DNA of 64,000 bases, from positions 8,929,703 through 8,993,702 of the forward strand of contig JASFXZ010000001.1 in NCBI GenBank assembly GCA_032209605.1, written 5' to 3'. Below, piece by piece: positions 15,701-25,779 of the stretch. The stretch is from Mactromeris polynyma (lineage: Eukaryota > Mollusca > Bivalvia > Venerida > Mactridae). How positions within the stretch are numbered: the first letter of the stretch is position 1; every line of letters begins with the position of its first letter. Below the pieces are notes generated by a model that did no database searches, was not told the origin of the DNA, and saw nothing but the letters and a program-made list of their open reading frames with translations. The position numbers and the translations under genes were made by a program.

Positions 15701-18700
15701 GTGGAAATATATATTCATTTTCGTGCATAACACTGTTAAAGGCAATTGTGACGTCACATCATTTGTTATACATAGTTCCCTCATCTACAATATTTACCTC
15801 CCTTGTTCTTAACTGTCGGCCATTTTGATAGGCAAAACTGATAAGCCCTTATAGGAGTAATTTCCATATATGTGATAATTGAGAAAATATCAAGATAGTT
15901 TGCATATGACAACCACTTTTTATTCATCTATCTGAGCCAAATTCCGTAATGAGCATAATGAATAAGTTATTTTTATATATCGGATTAGTTTATCATCGTT
16001 AACATTATACATCAATAGAAGTTTTCCATGGAACTTATTAATAAATCACTGGCCCCATGAGGAAAATATGTATTAGTTTTTCACATCATGAATTAAATGA
16101 GTGCTAGAAGCGTTTAACAGAAACCATTATTTATTTTCAGCAGAATGCCAGCTTTTTCCTCAGTTCGGCACTCTAGATGAAGCAGTACAATACATTGTAC
16201 ATCCAAATGCTAAGCCAAGCACAGCTATGATAGAAATAGCCTTAAAGCACCTCATTACACAGAAACACAAAGACCATCTGATGGAGTTTGCACCCCACTT
16301 TCTACAACTGGCTATTGACATGGGTGTTCACAAGAATGACACGACTGGTAACAGTACAACAGCTGATAACCTAACTAACATGATCTATGAAAAGGGGTTG
16401 CGTTGGTTAAGGATGAGACTCAAACAAAAATTAAATGGACAAGTTCAGCAACAGAGACAGATGTTACAACAATGGATAATGCAGACATTGCTTCAACAAT
16501 CAAGGAGAAGTGAGGAGCCAGTGACATTACAAGACATATTTGAAATGCTTGGCATTGAAGTAGAATTACCCGAGACTACTAATCAAATGCCTATGGGTAG
16601 ATTAATGACAGGAATTCCAAGCAGCTCAGGTGGTGCTAACATGGGTGGACAAATGTCAATGGGTGGAGGCCAATTGGGAGACCATGGAATAGGTGCAAAC
16701 ATGGGAGGTTTAATGCCATTTGGTGCAAATTTTGGCGCTCTAATGACGATGGGTTTTGGTATGGGAAATTTCATGCCAAGAGATGCAGACATTGGTGGTA
16801 TGCAGACAATGGGTGGAGCTGACATGGAAGGTCCAAATATGGGTGGAGCAAATTTTGGAGGACCACAGGGTGGAGCTTACATGGGAGGACCAATAATGGG
16901 TGGAGCTAACATGGGTGGTCTAACAATGGGTGGAGGTGAGATGGGAGGTCCAAGAATGGAAGGAGCTGACACGGGAGGTCCAATAATGGGTGGAGCTAAC
17001 ATGGGTGGTCCAATAATGGGTGGAGCTGACATGGGTGGTCTAACATTGGGTGGAGGTGAGATGGGAGGTCCAACAATGGAAGGAACTTACACGGGAGGTC
17101 CAATCATGGGTGGAGCTAACATGGGTGGTCCAATAATGGGTGGAGCTGAGATGGGAGGACCAATGGAAAGTGGTGGAGCAAACATGGGCGGTCCATATAC
17201 AATGAGTGCTCCTTTAAATTTACCTTTAAAATAGTATGGAAATCATGGAGTCGGATTGAGCTGTTTTGGAAACCTTCCTTTACCACTGTATACCATATTC
17301 ATTGTTATATATTCAAAATTAACTTGAATTACACTATCATTATATCACAATGCATTTGTTATTCTCTTATTTTAACCTGCTGCATGCATTTCACATCTTG
17401 AAAGTTCTACATTAATCATTGCTATACACAACATTTAGCACCTATTATTGTTAAATCAATATTAATATAATCAACATCAATTTACTTCACAAAACGGTCA
17501 TTCAAAAAGTCATTACAATTCTCTCATAGCGCGCATGTTCATCAGTGTATATTCAATATTTAAGGGATGCAACTGGAGTCTATTGGCTATATATTTTCAC
17601 ATATATAATATAGTATAACAGATTCATGCAATGAATCAAATTTATATAGGAATCTCTAGTTAAGTAAATTCATCGGATCCCTTAATATTCAGCAGACAAT
17701 CTTATCAGCTGGCAATTTTTGCAACCTCTCAATAATGAGACACAGAAAATTAATTTTGACATCAAATGCAATTTCATATCTCAAACAACAAAGTAATACA
17801 CAATAGACAAAATTTCGAAATTCACCAAAAATATTTTACCAGGGTTTACCAACAAAATTTAATTTTAGATCCAATGATGATCTTATGTTAATTCTTGTGT
17901 TTGTTTTCATTGTGATTCAAGCATGATGTTAACAGTATATTGCTGTTTGTACCGTAGGATTACAGGGAAACCCCCAAATTTGTACAAATCAGGAGTATAT
18001 ACAGTGAAACTTCGAAACCTTGAACAGATTTGGATCTAACACAGTAGATACCTCGAACAGGTTCTTAGGTCCAGGCGACACTGCTTCTTATTTCATATTA
18101 TCGAACAGTAGATCACTCGGACGGTCAGTCTTTTGGACGAGACTTTAAAAACCGAGGTCCTGTGTATGATGCTTTACATCGAGCACGTAAAAAAACCAGG
18201 GGTGCTTCTGGAACTGGGGCATCTCCTGTATCATGCACTATCCTCCAAAAATCTAATATAACTAACATTCTTCCGGAGGCGTCGCCCATATGGGAAACCG
18301 GTGGCGACGATAAATAAACGCAAATACAAAGACGAAGCCATTAACAACTACAAATTTTCACAAATGTCACTTAGAGCAACAGTCAGGGTCACCAAAGAGT
18401 CATTGCATGACAGACACATTAAATGTTGACAAGATTAAAAATGGTCATTAACAAATGAGCTTTGAAAATATGACTAAATGAACGACCACATTTATAATCA
18501 TCCATCAATGTTTATGCAGTATGTACACTAATGTCACTACAATCAACAGATATTTTCAAATTTTCCATTTTCAAATGGACAAACAAGAGTATCAGAAAAC
18601 ACTGCCTGGCTTGACTGGAGATTAAGATGATACAACATGCAGGACAACAGACAAACTTAAGAAACAGCGTCTTAACATGATAAACAAGGTTTGTTTTATA

Positions 18701-21700
18701 ACTGCTAAAATTCATCTCCATCTTTTGGTTTGAACATTGAATTACCAACACAGAGTTTACAATCAGTATTAACTTATTCAAATGTTTTTCTTTAAATGTC
18801 CACTTGAAAAACAAATACTGCAAGTTGAAGGGTACAATTTCACAGTTTCCTGTGAAACAAGAGTCATGTGAGACATGCTAATACCCCCCCCCCCCCAAAA
18901 ACAGCATTTGTTTGTGTGAAAGGTGACAAAAAAACAGAAAAAGACTGTCATAGTAAACTGGGGTTCGGTAAAAGAATAGAATATTTTTTTTAATAGTTTT
19001 GGAGCTTTGATTAGAACAAACTAGGAGAAAATATACAAAAAGTAAGTGACACAGAGTTATGGTTCTTGTACACTGCACTTCTACTTAATGTACTCTACAA
19101 TAGTGTGAATATTCAATTAAATCCATTCAACAGTTTTGGTGTTATACAAGCGCACAGATCGACGGAGACCAGTACCATATGCTATACTTCGCCTGCGGCA
19201 GGGTGATAGTGAACACATACAGCATAGACAAGGTCTAAAATCAAACTAAAGACTTTCAGAAAAGCAGTACTGTGCTCAAAACAATAAGTTTTAAAACCGT
19301 AATATATTCCTGGAAAAAATAACATGTCTTTGATTCATTAATTTTCATCCAGATCATATTATTAAGATCATTTTGTACAACCATTGAGACAGTTTGGGAT
19401 CGAGAAGAACAGCAACATTTCTTTTTCGACACTGAATTTATTCTGTGATGTATCAAATTACACAAAGTGACGAATAAAATGTTCTTACATGTAAATGCTG
19501 AGGCAACCACATGAAAAATGAGCAGAATAGTTCACAATGATGCTTTGACAAATATATGATTTGTGCAGGATGTTTTACAACATGGGATGACAACAGAATA
19601 TTCTTACCCTAGGTTTGTCACCGCTAGTATCTGGCCAGTATTTGTGGAACTTTACAATGTTTGGATGGTCCAACTGTATCAGGTTATCAAAAACTTGACG
19701 AATCTTCTCCTAAATTAGTATATCACATTATACATAATTATACATAATAATTTACAAGGTTTGTGTAAAGCCTAATATTTCTCAATTCCCACTAACCCAA
19801 CCAATTCTAATATTTTACCACATCAGCACTTTTTTACCCCAACAGACTCCTCAAAACGGTAGAAAATATATATTAAAAAAAAATTGCTACCTGGTTTATC
19901 AGCATGTTACAGGAAACAGACACGTTTTTCTGAGGCCTGACAAATTAATTATGTGTTGGTTCTTACCAAACAGGTTTTAAATTATATAATTATGCTTATT
20001 CATATTAGTTTTCAGGGCCCAACATGAACAAAGATTCAACAAATGCACTAGTAAATGTAGATACTCTATACGCATACAAGATGACTGTAATAATTTTGTC
20101 AGAACACTAAATTTGACAAGCGCTCATTTGTCAGCAGTTGTTGCTTATCAAATCAGATCTTGCCTTACAAAACAGCGGAAGGCGGAGCTTAACTTATTGG
20201 GGCTGTTTATCGATCAATATTGTTCAAAAGCATAGGGGAAACCCGATAAAAGGTATGTTTACACAACGAATACTCTGCGGATGTCTCGCTTGATTACATG
20301 AATGACATGCCCCAGAAATTAACGGCAACTTTTTTTCGCCCCACTTTTAAAAATTGGCGAAATGAACAAACGGACCACTTTGCCTAGAAACTTGTTCCCT
20401 GAGGTCAAATACCTTTTTAGATATGAGTGACACAAATACAAGTTGGGTAAATCTCAATGCTTGTTGGGGCATGACAACACTGAAGAAATAATACCAATGA
20501 AATATTTGTATGATAATGTATTACCTCCCCTTGTATTTGCTGAGCTTTCCTGTTTCTGTTCTCAGAAAAGTAGACTTCATTCCATACCACCTCCATGCCT
20601 TCCTCTGTATCCATAGCAAGAAAAGCACTGTCGATTCCAGGGACATCTCGCTGCTCTACCTGCATTGATTAAACAAACAGTTTATGATCTAGTGGACTAA
20701 ACTTAAATCTGGATAATATATTGCAATAAACAAATGACATTAAAAATTATCTTTCCACTAGAAATGTAATTCTGTTTAAAGTCAATCATGATTTATGGAA
20801 ACACAATTATAAGTTAGACTGCGAGCATTTTTAACACGATTATATAGCGAAAATATTCTAGAAAATGGCCCATTTTGAGCGACTTCAAAAAAGAGGGTTG
20901 CTATTATAACACAGTCCTAATAATTACTGCTATTTTACCCAGAAAATTATCACGTGAGAGCAAGAGGACCATCATGGCCATACACGGCTCGTACAATTTC
21001 TCAGATCAAACAATAGAGAAAAAACAGGTACGGAATCAAATAAAAATGGCAGTAACAATTTTTGTAGAAGGTATCTAAGGATAATGTCATGAAAGAATGC
21101 TGAAATTGAACTTGTGCTTGCAGACATCAATATTTTCAAAATGTCTACGATAAACCTGCAGAAAAACTAAGCTCTGTCCATGGTGGCTATATTGTAACAA
21201 ACTGTGATGGCTTGCAGTCATGGCGAATGTCTTCCTAGACTTGTCAGACATTCGGTCTGACAACCTTGGAACACTTGTCAGACCGAATCTAAACTTGTCA
21301 CAACAAAATCATGTTGTTAAAAATTACAAGTGGTTACTTCTTTGCAGAAACATTTGTTAGGTACAGTAAAAATATGGTAACTCATCACATTTTAGATTTA
21401 TTATTTATGTTTAAGACAAGTTTAGCATACATGCATTCATACATAAAATGTGACTTGCAAAGCAAAGGGGTCTGTAAAAATATCAAAATAAATATCTATT
21501 TTCATTTTGAGTTAAGTCTTATTCATATGCTACGTATTATAAATTCATGGGAAAGTGTCAAAGAAACGAGCCTTTTTTCCCACTTTCTGACAGGATGTTG
21601 TGCAGTGATAAGGTCCACTTGTTTGACAGTGAAAGTTAAAAAGTCAAACAGAAATAGGAAAAACATTGGCATATTTGTCAACTGTTCGATGGGTATTCAC

Positions 21701-24700
21701 CATGACTGGGCTTGAACATTTTTTAGTAGATGTTAACCTTACAATTTTATTCTCTGAATTCTACAAAAAAATCTGGCCAGCAATTTTAAACAAGAAGGTA
21801 TCGAGGTTTCCTAAATGTGTATATCTAAAAAGAGCACTACCTTACATTAAATTCGACAAAGAATCACAATACATCAAAGGTTATAGGGTAAACTGTACAT
21901 TGTGACATGTAAATGAGAGGAAATTCTGTTATTTTTCTAATAACTCAGCTCTGCAGTAGAGCAATTTATCTTAGTTCCTTGAATCCAAAACCTAATACTG
22001 CCATATTTCCTGGAGGGTCGCAACTATTGTAAAGTTAATAGTTATCGACTTGTAACAAAAGGCAGTCAAAAAATGCGCTAAATTTACTTTCTAAGATAAT
22101 TTCCATTCGTGATTTCATGCAGTGATTCAGCAGACGGCAGACATGATTTCTTTAGATAGGCGGAGCTATAATCATACGTCACAAGAGGAACCGTTTCCAA
22201 AATTAATTGATTATCTTAAAATATTAACATAAAATGCCCTTAAAACAGCATGATGATTCATTTGAAACCCCCATGAAAACTTGGTAATAATTGTTTACAT
22301 ACACACCGGTTACCCAGTTGTAAATAAGAGGCATCTTTTTTATTATAATTATTCATTTTTTGTTTGTTAAATTCAAGTTTCAAGTTTGTATATGGAATCG
22401 CAATCCCCACCAAGTAAAAAACAAAAACAACAACAACAAAAACCCAAATTTAATCACCATCCAATAAACAAAAATTGTAACGCCATTACCTATACCATTA
22501 TGTAATTATGTTATTTTATGTACACATGTCATTACATTTGTAATCTGTGTGAAATGTAAAAATAAGAGGCATCTCAGACTTGAAAAAGAAGAATTTCTCA
22601 TCGAAACTGGATTTAGCGTGTAGAATAATGATTATTACAAATGATTTTGTATGCTTTTTATGTCAGTCTTGCTTTGATATATTTAGTGTGACCAACGAAA
22701 ACTGGGTGGACCATGATATAATATTCCATATATAAACTTTAAAGAAAATTTCCCTATCCATATGGCTGACTATTTAGAACAAGGAGGTAAATATAATAAA
22801 TGTGGAAACAATCTATTCAAAGAAATTATTATAAATTATATAATGATCCAACTCAAGGCCAATTCTAAAAATAGCCTTTGGAATGCATGATGACGTCACG
22901 GAATCGCGCATGTGATTTTATAAAAAAGACAAATACGTCTTATCTACATCTTTTATGGTTTGCGAATCATCTCTTGTGGTCTTCATAATAATTCAAAATC
23001 ATTTATAATATCCGTTGTTACTAATAAACGTGAACATTGTTTTTCCTTATTCCGTAGGCTGGAGGAAGTCAATTTGAAAACATGAATACAAGTCTCACCA
23101 AACTATTATATTGATTAAACATTCAAAGAAATGCAACTATTGAACCTTTAAAACACTAACAAGTTTATTGTCTATGTATTTAACGATATAATTAACAGCA
23201 ATATGGACAAAGGAACTCCCCATGTCTTCTTACAAGTCAACCCTCAATGTAGAACAGAATCTATTTAAAGTGACACTGGTAGTGTCCACACTTCGTACAC
23301 TCTGCCCACTTAACTATAACAATTTCATGACATTAAGGAGAAAAACTTGCCTGTAGGAAAAAGGAATAACGTTTTTTGATGTATAAAATATTAAATGAAA
23401 GGAAATGGTAATAAAATGTATTCCATTTCAATATATTCACCAGACATGGGGTAATCGTATTCAGTAATCATAATCAGCTGTAATCGATTACAAATTCTTA
23501 GGTAATCATGAGTAATCAGTTATCAGACATTTTCTGATTATAAGTAATTGTAATTTAATTGACTACACTTGCAAAAAACTGTAATCATGATTACTTTATG
23601 ATTACCTTTAGATTACATTACCTTTAACTTTTATTTATTTTAATTTATTTAAAAAAAAAGGGTGATTTGTTTATTGAACAGAATGTCAGACTTTAAAAAG
23701 ATACACATTGTGCAGCTTATGCATATTATTTTATGAAAAATCTGTGCTCAATTAGATCTATACCTTACATTAATGTTGAGGGATAATCTGCGAATAAAGT
23801 AACTCTATTATTTGACAGTCTGTTAAGTTTAATGACTGGATAAATAGGTGTGAAATAATTATCTCAACAGCTGCAATACTAATTGGATTGACTGACCAGT
23901 GGTCAGTGACCAAATTGCACACAATGTATTTTATAGCCAAGGGCCTTATATTGACCACTAAGGTGTAAAGAATTAAAAGTTGTTATCATTTTTTTGCCAT
24001 GTCTGCACCTATACACTTACCAAAACTTATAAGTGTGCAGGTATAAATATGACAATATCTTGGTCAATATTAGTCTGATCTTGCTGAAATTTCAACAAAT
24101 ATAGTTAAGATACCTGGCATAATATTTTATTCATTTCATGTCATAAATCCACAGATTGAACAAATGAAATCAATAAATGTGATGATGCGAAAACATTCAG
24201 TGCTGCAGCTCCCACTTTAAGATTATCTGGTTGATAGGAAAGAGTTTAATAGTGTATGTGCCCACCCGAACTCGACGCATCGTGTTATTTAAACCGATAA
24301 ATTTGACCCGTGAAGCAAATATACAAAGTATCGTGAGCAATGTTAATCAATAAACAAGTTATTCAACATGAAAAAAGTTTTGTTAAGTGTATTTAAACAT
24401 TTTCCTGTTCCTGAAGATAAAGTTTAGTCTGATGATGTTTGTTTTTACCTTAACTGGAAAGTAATCAGGTAATCGTGAATGTAATCAATTACATTTGTTA
24501 AAGTAATTGTAATGTAATCGACTACATTTTTACCATAAGAAATTGTAATTTAATCGATTACAATTTAAAAGTTATTGCCCCGAGTCTGATATTCACATGC
24601 CAGGATGTTTGGCGAAATGAAATATTCTATTCTACATTCTAATCATAAACGATAGTTTGGTGAGACGTAATTAAACTAAAGTTGCGCAGACGCAAAGCTC

Positions 24701-25281
24701 CGAAAACAATAACTCGTCATCGCCTGTACGAAAAATGTAAACAAACGAGAAAAAGCAGCTTAAATAAGAAGGTCACTATGGCAATTACGACAGTTTAGGA
24801 AAAAACAAGCAAAAACAACGATTTTTTCAATTATTGGCCGATAAATAATGTTCCAGACACATTTATTGCTATCATTAATGCAACACTTCTATACAAATGA
24901 CCAGGTAGAACGTTTGATGATTCAATCCTTCTAACCTGAGAAATGTACATGTTTACTTGCCCACGACTTAAGGAAAGGCAGCCATACTGAGGGAATACAA
25001 ATGTGGGCCTGACATGGGTGCTCAAGCATATGACCCACTCAACACTAGTAATATATAAAGCCTAGGTATATCACATCAATATGTTTCATCAGTTAATCAT
25101 GACAACGATAAGTTGCACAATACATGACATAAATTTTGCACAAATTTAGGTGCCCCACCTCCTCCCGTCTTTTCTGCCATCTTCCACATGGGCTCTCTTC
25201 CAATACTTCACTCTCTTCGTCTGTGTCCTCGTCAGCGCTGTCAGGCTTTGCAGGAGTGTTGTCCTGATCCACCTCAGCCAT
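778..25281 (-). CDS. NRBP: NRBP pseudokinase gene, 5' part (exons 1-6, partial)
   Basis: Six phase-compatible exons, read downward: 25159-25281, 20525-20659, 19608-19709, 2109-2198, 1634-1674 and 778-872, giving 195 complete codons. The product starts MAEVDQDNTP, has an acidic stretch, then LEESPCGRWQKRREE, VPGIDSAFLAMDTEEG and VFDNLIQLDHPNIVKFHKYW, then FITEYMSSGSLKQFLKKTKK, AWKRWSTQILSAL and VIHGNLTCDTIFIQHNGL. It matches the animal nuclear receptor binding protein family nearly end to end. Family knowledge: NRBP is a catalytically dead kinase-fold adaptor. The sequence agrees: the HRD motif reads HGN, and the position after IKIG is S rather than a DFG-type Asp. The start is the ATG at 25281; an in-frame TTG at 25299 is less likely. 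All introns are GT-AG with matching phase. Exons for the C-lobe and C-terminal domain must lie left of position 1. The 17.4-kb third intron contains two opposite-strand genes. Confidence 0.95.
1060..1190 (-). repeat. tRNA-derived SINE-like fragment
   Basis: On the minus strand this stretch contains a tRNA B-box-like sequence (GGATTCGATTCCC) preceded by a tRNA-like body, inside NRBP intron 5. Such heads are typical of tRNA-derived SINEs. Ends are not resolved. Confidence 0.35.
2478..2674. mobile_element. Palindromic MITE-like element, 197 bp
   Basis: The ends are perfect 20-bp inverted repeats: caacctcttctttaagtgac at 2478-2497 and its complement at 2655-2674. Further inside, 'gacgtcac' and 'ccatatgg'-type segments recur on both arms, so the whole unit can fold into a hairpin. 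No target-site duplication is obvious. It lies in NRBP intron 3. Confidence 0.6.
2830..3240. repeat. Interspersed molluscan-type repeat, two units
   Basis: This stretch shares long segments with 44230-44900, for example 'aaccccaggtgcacaact', 'tatgactctggctcatatag' and 'gggccataactctgcac'. Two partial units about 170 bp apart are visible. It is non-coding. Short ORFs here follow the repeat rather than a gene. Confidence 0.6.
4935..5239. mobile_element. MITE with 16-bp TIRs and 5-bp TSD (305 bp)
   Basis: The terminal inverted repeats are cagggtgggtgaacac (4935-4950) and its complement (5224-5239), flanked by the direct repeat ataaa (4930-4934 and 5240-5244). An internal perfect 23-bp inverted pair occupies 5118-5140 and 5167-5189. 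There is no coding capacity, so it is a non-autonomous DNA element of uncertain superfamily. Confidence 0.7.
6206..6213 (+). promoter_or_regulatory. TATA box of first Met/Gly-rich gene
   Basis: TATATAAG lies 78 bp upstream of the signal-peptide ATG (6284). A transcription start about 30 bp downstream would leave a short 5' leader. A second in-frame ATG is present at 6260. Confidence 0.55.
6284..7761 (+). CDS. Secreted Met/Gly-rich protein 1 (two exons, 166 aa)
   Basis: Exon 1 (6284-6341) encodes the signal-peptide core KNVIRSTLILGFLLSL and ends in phase 1 at |gtaaga. Exon 2 (7319-7761) follows a tttttcag acceptor. The join gives ...LLSLATCQMGGMTGM, so the mature protein probably begins near the CQ. 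Residues of about 25-130 form a Met- and Gln-rich, helix-compatible domain containing QIVHPLASATPQM and ARQMGVKPP. The C-terminus is a (MGG)n run, encoded by a ggcatgggt minisatellite at about 7631-7715, then MGNMFMRMHFFENFM and the stop. Domain, intron position and intron phase are shared with the gene at 15029-17234, so the two are paralogues. AATAAA signals lie at 8105 and 8121. Function is not known. Composition recalls Met/Gly-rich mollusc extracellular-matrix (shell or byssus) proteins, but that is composition only. An upstream in-frame ATG (6260) could add eight residues. Confidence 0.85.
7631..7715 (+). repeat. Coding (Met-Gly-Gly)n minisatellite
   Basis: About nine copies of a 9-bp unit, ggcatgggt/ggcatgggg, encode MGG repeats in the tail of the first Met/Gly-rich gene. 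Copy number is likely polymorphic. The opposite frame gives a spurious proline-rich ORF. Confidence 0.85.
8893..9352. repeat. 29-bp tandem array, about 16 copies
   Basis: The unit is ttagtattactaaagttg followed by ttggtatatat, with a 29-bp period and very low divergence; a few copies read 'ttggcatat' or carry small insertions. It lies in NRBP intron 3, downstream of the first nested gene. Non-coding. Confidence 0.9.
9799..9992. mobile_element. pogo/Tc1-like MITE with TA duplication
   Basis: The ends are tacagtcaaacctgt and its complement acaggtttgactgta, both on TA. Several internal 'aaagaccacc'-type motifs follow each end. TIRs of the form CAGTnnAACC with a TA target suggest a pogo/Tigger-type non-autonomous element; this is family-level inference. 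194 bp. Confidence 0.6.
10844..12310. repeat. 31/32-bp tandem array with higher-order structure, about 47 copies
   Basis: The unit is tattgtctatggcagacact followed by either cacatctcacaa (32 bp) or cattctcacaa (31 bp). Copies before about 11190 are mostly the 32-bp form. From about 11200 to 11860 they are the 31-bp form, many with 'tgacag' replacing 'ggcag'. From about 11865 to 12310 the two forms alternate, with an added 'aaaatggtctatg' variant, as a two-unit higher-order repeat. Because 31 is not a multiple of 3, long ORFs appear in all frames; these are not genes. Confidence 0.93.
13111..13780. mobile_element. pogo-like non-autonomous element, about 670 bp
   Basis: The left end, taaagtggaacctccc...accggac, and the right end, gtccggttcagggaggttccactgta, are imperfect inverted repeats. 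'ccggac' motifs recur internally near both ends. No transposase ORF is visible. The ends resemble pogo/Tigger-type termini (inference). Confidence 0.55.
13814..14067. repeat. 64-bp tandem array, about 4 copies
   Basis: Near-identical units begin tatacaatgcattacaaaac, each 64 bp, starting near 13817. The last copy is interrupted by 'aacataattataaag'. Non-coding, in NRBP intron 3. Confidence 0.85.
14258..14335 (+). repeat. tRNA-derived SINE-like head
   Basis: An A-box-like 'tgccatggtgtaataggtac' and a B-box-like 'ggttcaatcc' are spaced as in a tRNA. The stretch does not fold as a complete tRNA, so it is read as a SINE head or tRNA relic. Confidence 0.35.
14902..14908 (+). promoter_or_regulatory. 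TATA box candidate of second Met/Gly-rich gene
   Basis: TATAAAA lies about 127 bp upstream of the ATG at 15029. It is the only good TATA match immediately upstream. Confidence 0.4.
15029..17234 (+). CDS. Secreted Met/Gly-rich protein 2 (two exons, 384 aa)
   Basis: Exon 1 (15029-15089) encodes MLKMDKSLFLFTIIAVFVST, a signal peptide, and ends in phase 1. Exon 2 (16141-17234) follows ttattttcag. The join gives ...VSTAECQLFPQFG, so the mature protein begins near CQ, exactly as in the paralogue at 6284-7761. Conserved positions include QYIVHP, LAIDMGV and LRWLRMR (QIVHP, LARQMGV and LQWLQQR in the paralogue). A Gln-rich stretch, QVQQQRQMLQQWIMQTLLQQ, follows. From about residue 180 to the end the protein is a degenerate repeat of roughly ten residues, such as MGGANMGGPI, MGGADMGGL and MGGGEMGGP. 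The mature part has one Cys (AEC), which may fall at the cleavage site. It is probably a secreted structural or matrix protein. Function is unproven. A shorter start at the second ATG (15038) is possible. Confidence 0.85.
16650..17200 (+). repeat. Coding GGAxMGGPxM repeat region
   Basis: Degenerate ~30-bp units such as 'atgggtggagctaacatg' and 'ggtggtccaata' encode the Gly/Met repeats of the second nested gene. The units are more diverged than the (MGG)n tract of its paralogue. The antisense proline-rich ORF is a shadow. Confidence 0.8.
18001..18160. repeat. Fragment of a pogo-like element end
   Basis: 'tacagtgaaacttcgaaacc' begins a stretch with repeated 'cctcgaacag' and 'atcgaacag' motifs, like the left end of a CAGTnnAA-type element. 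No matching right end was found. Confidence 0.3.
20660..25158 (-). other. NRBP intron 1
   Basis: The intron lies between the exon ending ...QKRREE and the exon starting VEQRDVPG. It carries a complete hAT-like element (23441-24588) and a small inverted repeat near 21234-21300 ('cttgtcagac...gtctgacaa'). I see no other gene in it; the short ORFs lack coding-like composition or splice context. Confidence 0.7.
23441..24588. mobile_element. hAT-like non-autonomous transposon, 1148 bp, with 8-bp TSD
   Basis: It is flanked by the exact 8-bp duplication atattcac (23433-23440 and 24589-24596), the hAT hallmark. The termini are cagacatggggtaat on the left and, read inward from the right, cagactcggggcaat. 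Subterminal regions are dense in 'taatcgatta' and 'gtaatc' motifs in both orientations. No intact transposase is visible inside. Confidence 0.8.
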
Positions 25282-25672
25282 TGCTGATAGAACTGTCAAG
25301 TATTTAAACTATAAACAAATAAGATTAAAATTAAAGATTTCCTTGTTGACAAGAGTGAAGGTTCAGACTGGGTGCTATATCGTGTATTTTTCTTTCCTTG
25401 ATTGGCCTACTTCAATCGAAAATCGCAGTCTGAGAACCAGTCGAGATAAAATCTGTAACAATGAACGCTCATTAAACATACACATAAACGCTTATTGACG
25501 AATGGAGCAAAATATCAACAGATATGTTAAATCAATAATTCTGAACATTAGAATGAAACGAGAGATACCTTTTGCTAACAACGATGTAATTAAAGCTCAA
25601 TTATTTTCATCTTTTCTCTTTGAGTCTTATAAAAACCTTTATATATCATATTGACTCAATCCAATTTTAGTT

Positions 25673-25779
25673 GTCAGGATGGCCGAGTGGTCTAAGGCGC
25701 CAGACTCAAGGTGATAAACCTTAATTCCGAGTGTTCTGGTCCACGTATGTGGGCGTGGGTTCGAATCCCACTTCTGACA
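25673..25779 (+). tRNA. tRNA-Leu(CAA) with 23-nt intron
   Basis: Acceptor stem GTCAGGA pairs with TTCTGAC (one G-T pair), with discriminator A at 25779. The A-box region is TGGCCGAGTGG and the B box GGTTCGAATCC. Anticodon stem CCAGA (25700-25704) pairs with TCTGG (25735-25739). The anticodon CAA is at 25707-25709, and an intron at 25711-25733 follows the base 3' of the anticodon, the standard eukaryotic position. A long variable arm fits Leu. A TTTT terminator lies at about 25784. It stands alone about 390 bp upstream of the NRBP start codon, on the opposite strand. Confidence 0.96.

Larger units (their letters stand above)
2199..19607 (-). other. 17.4-kb NRBP intron 3 hosting two nested genes and repeats
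   Basis: The intron lies between the exon ending ...SGDKPR and the exon starting VIFITEY. Donor and acceptor are canonical (CCTAGG|gtaaga; tttttacag|GTT). On the opposite strand it contains the two Met/Gly-rich secreted-protein genes (6284-7761 and 15029-17234). It also holds minisatellites at 8893-9352, 10844-12310 and 13814-14067, and MITE-like elements at 2478-2674, 4935-5239, 9799-9992 and 13111-13780. The remaining sequence is AT-rich, with no other coding signal that I can support. Confidence 0.9.
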
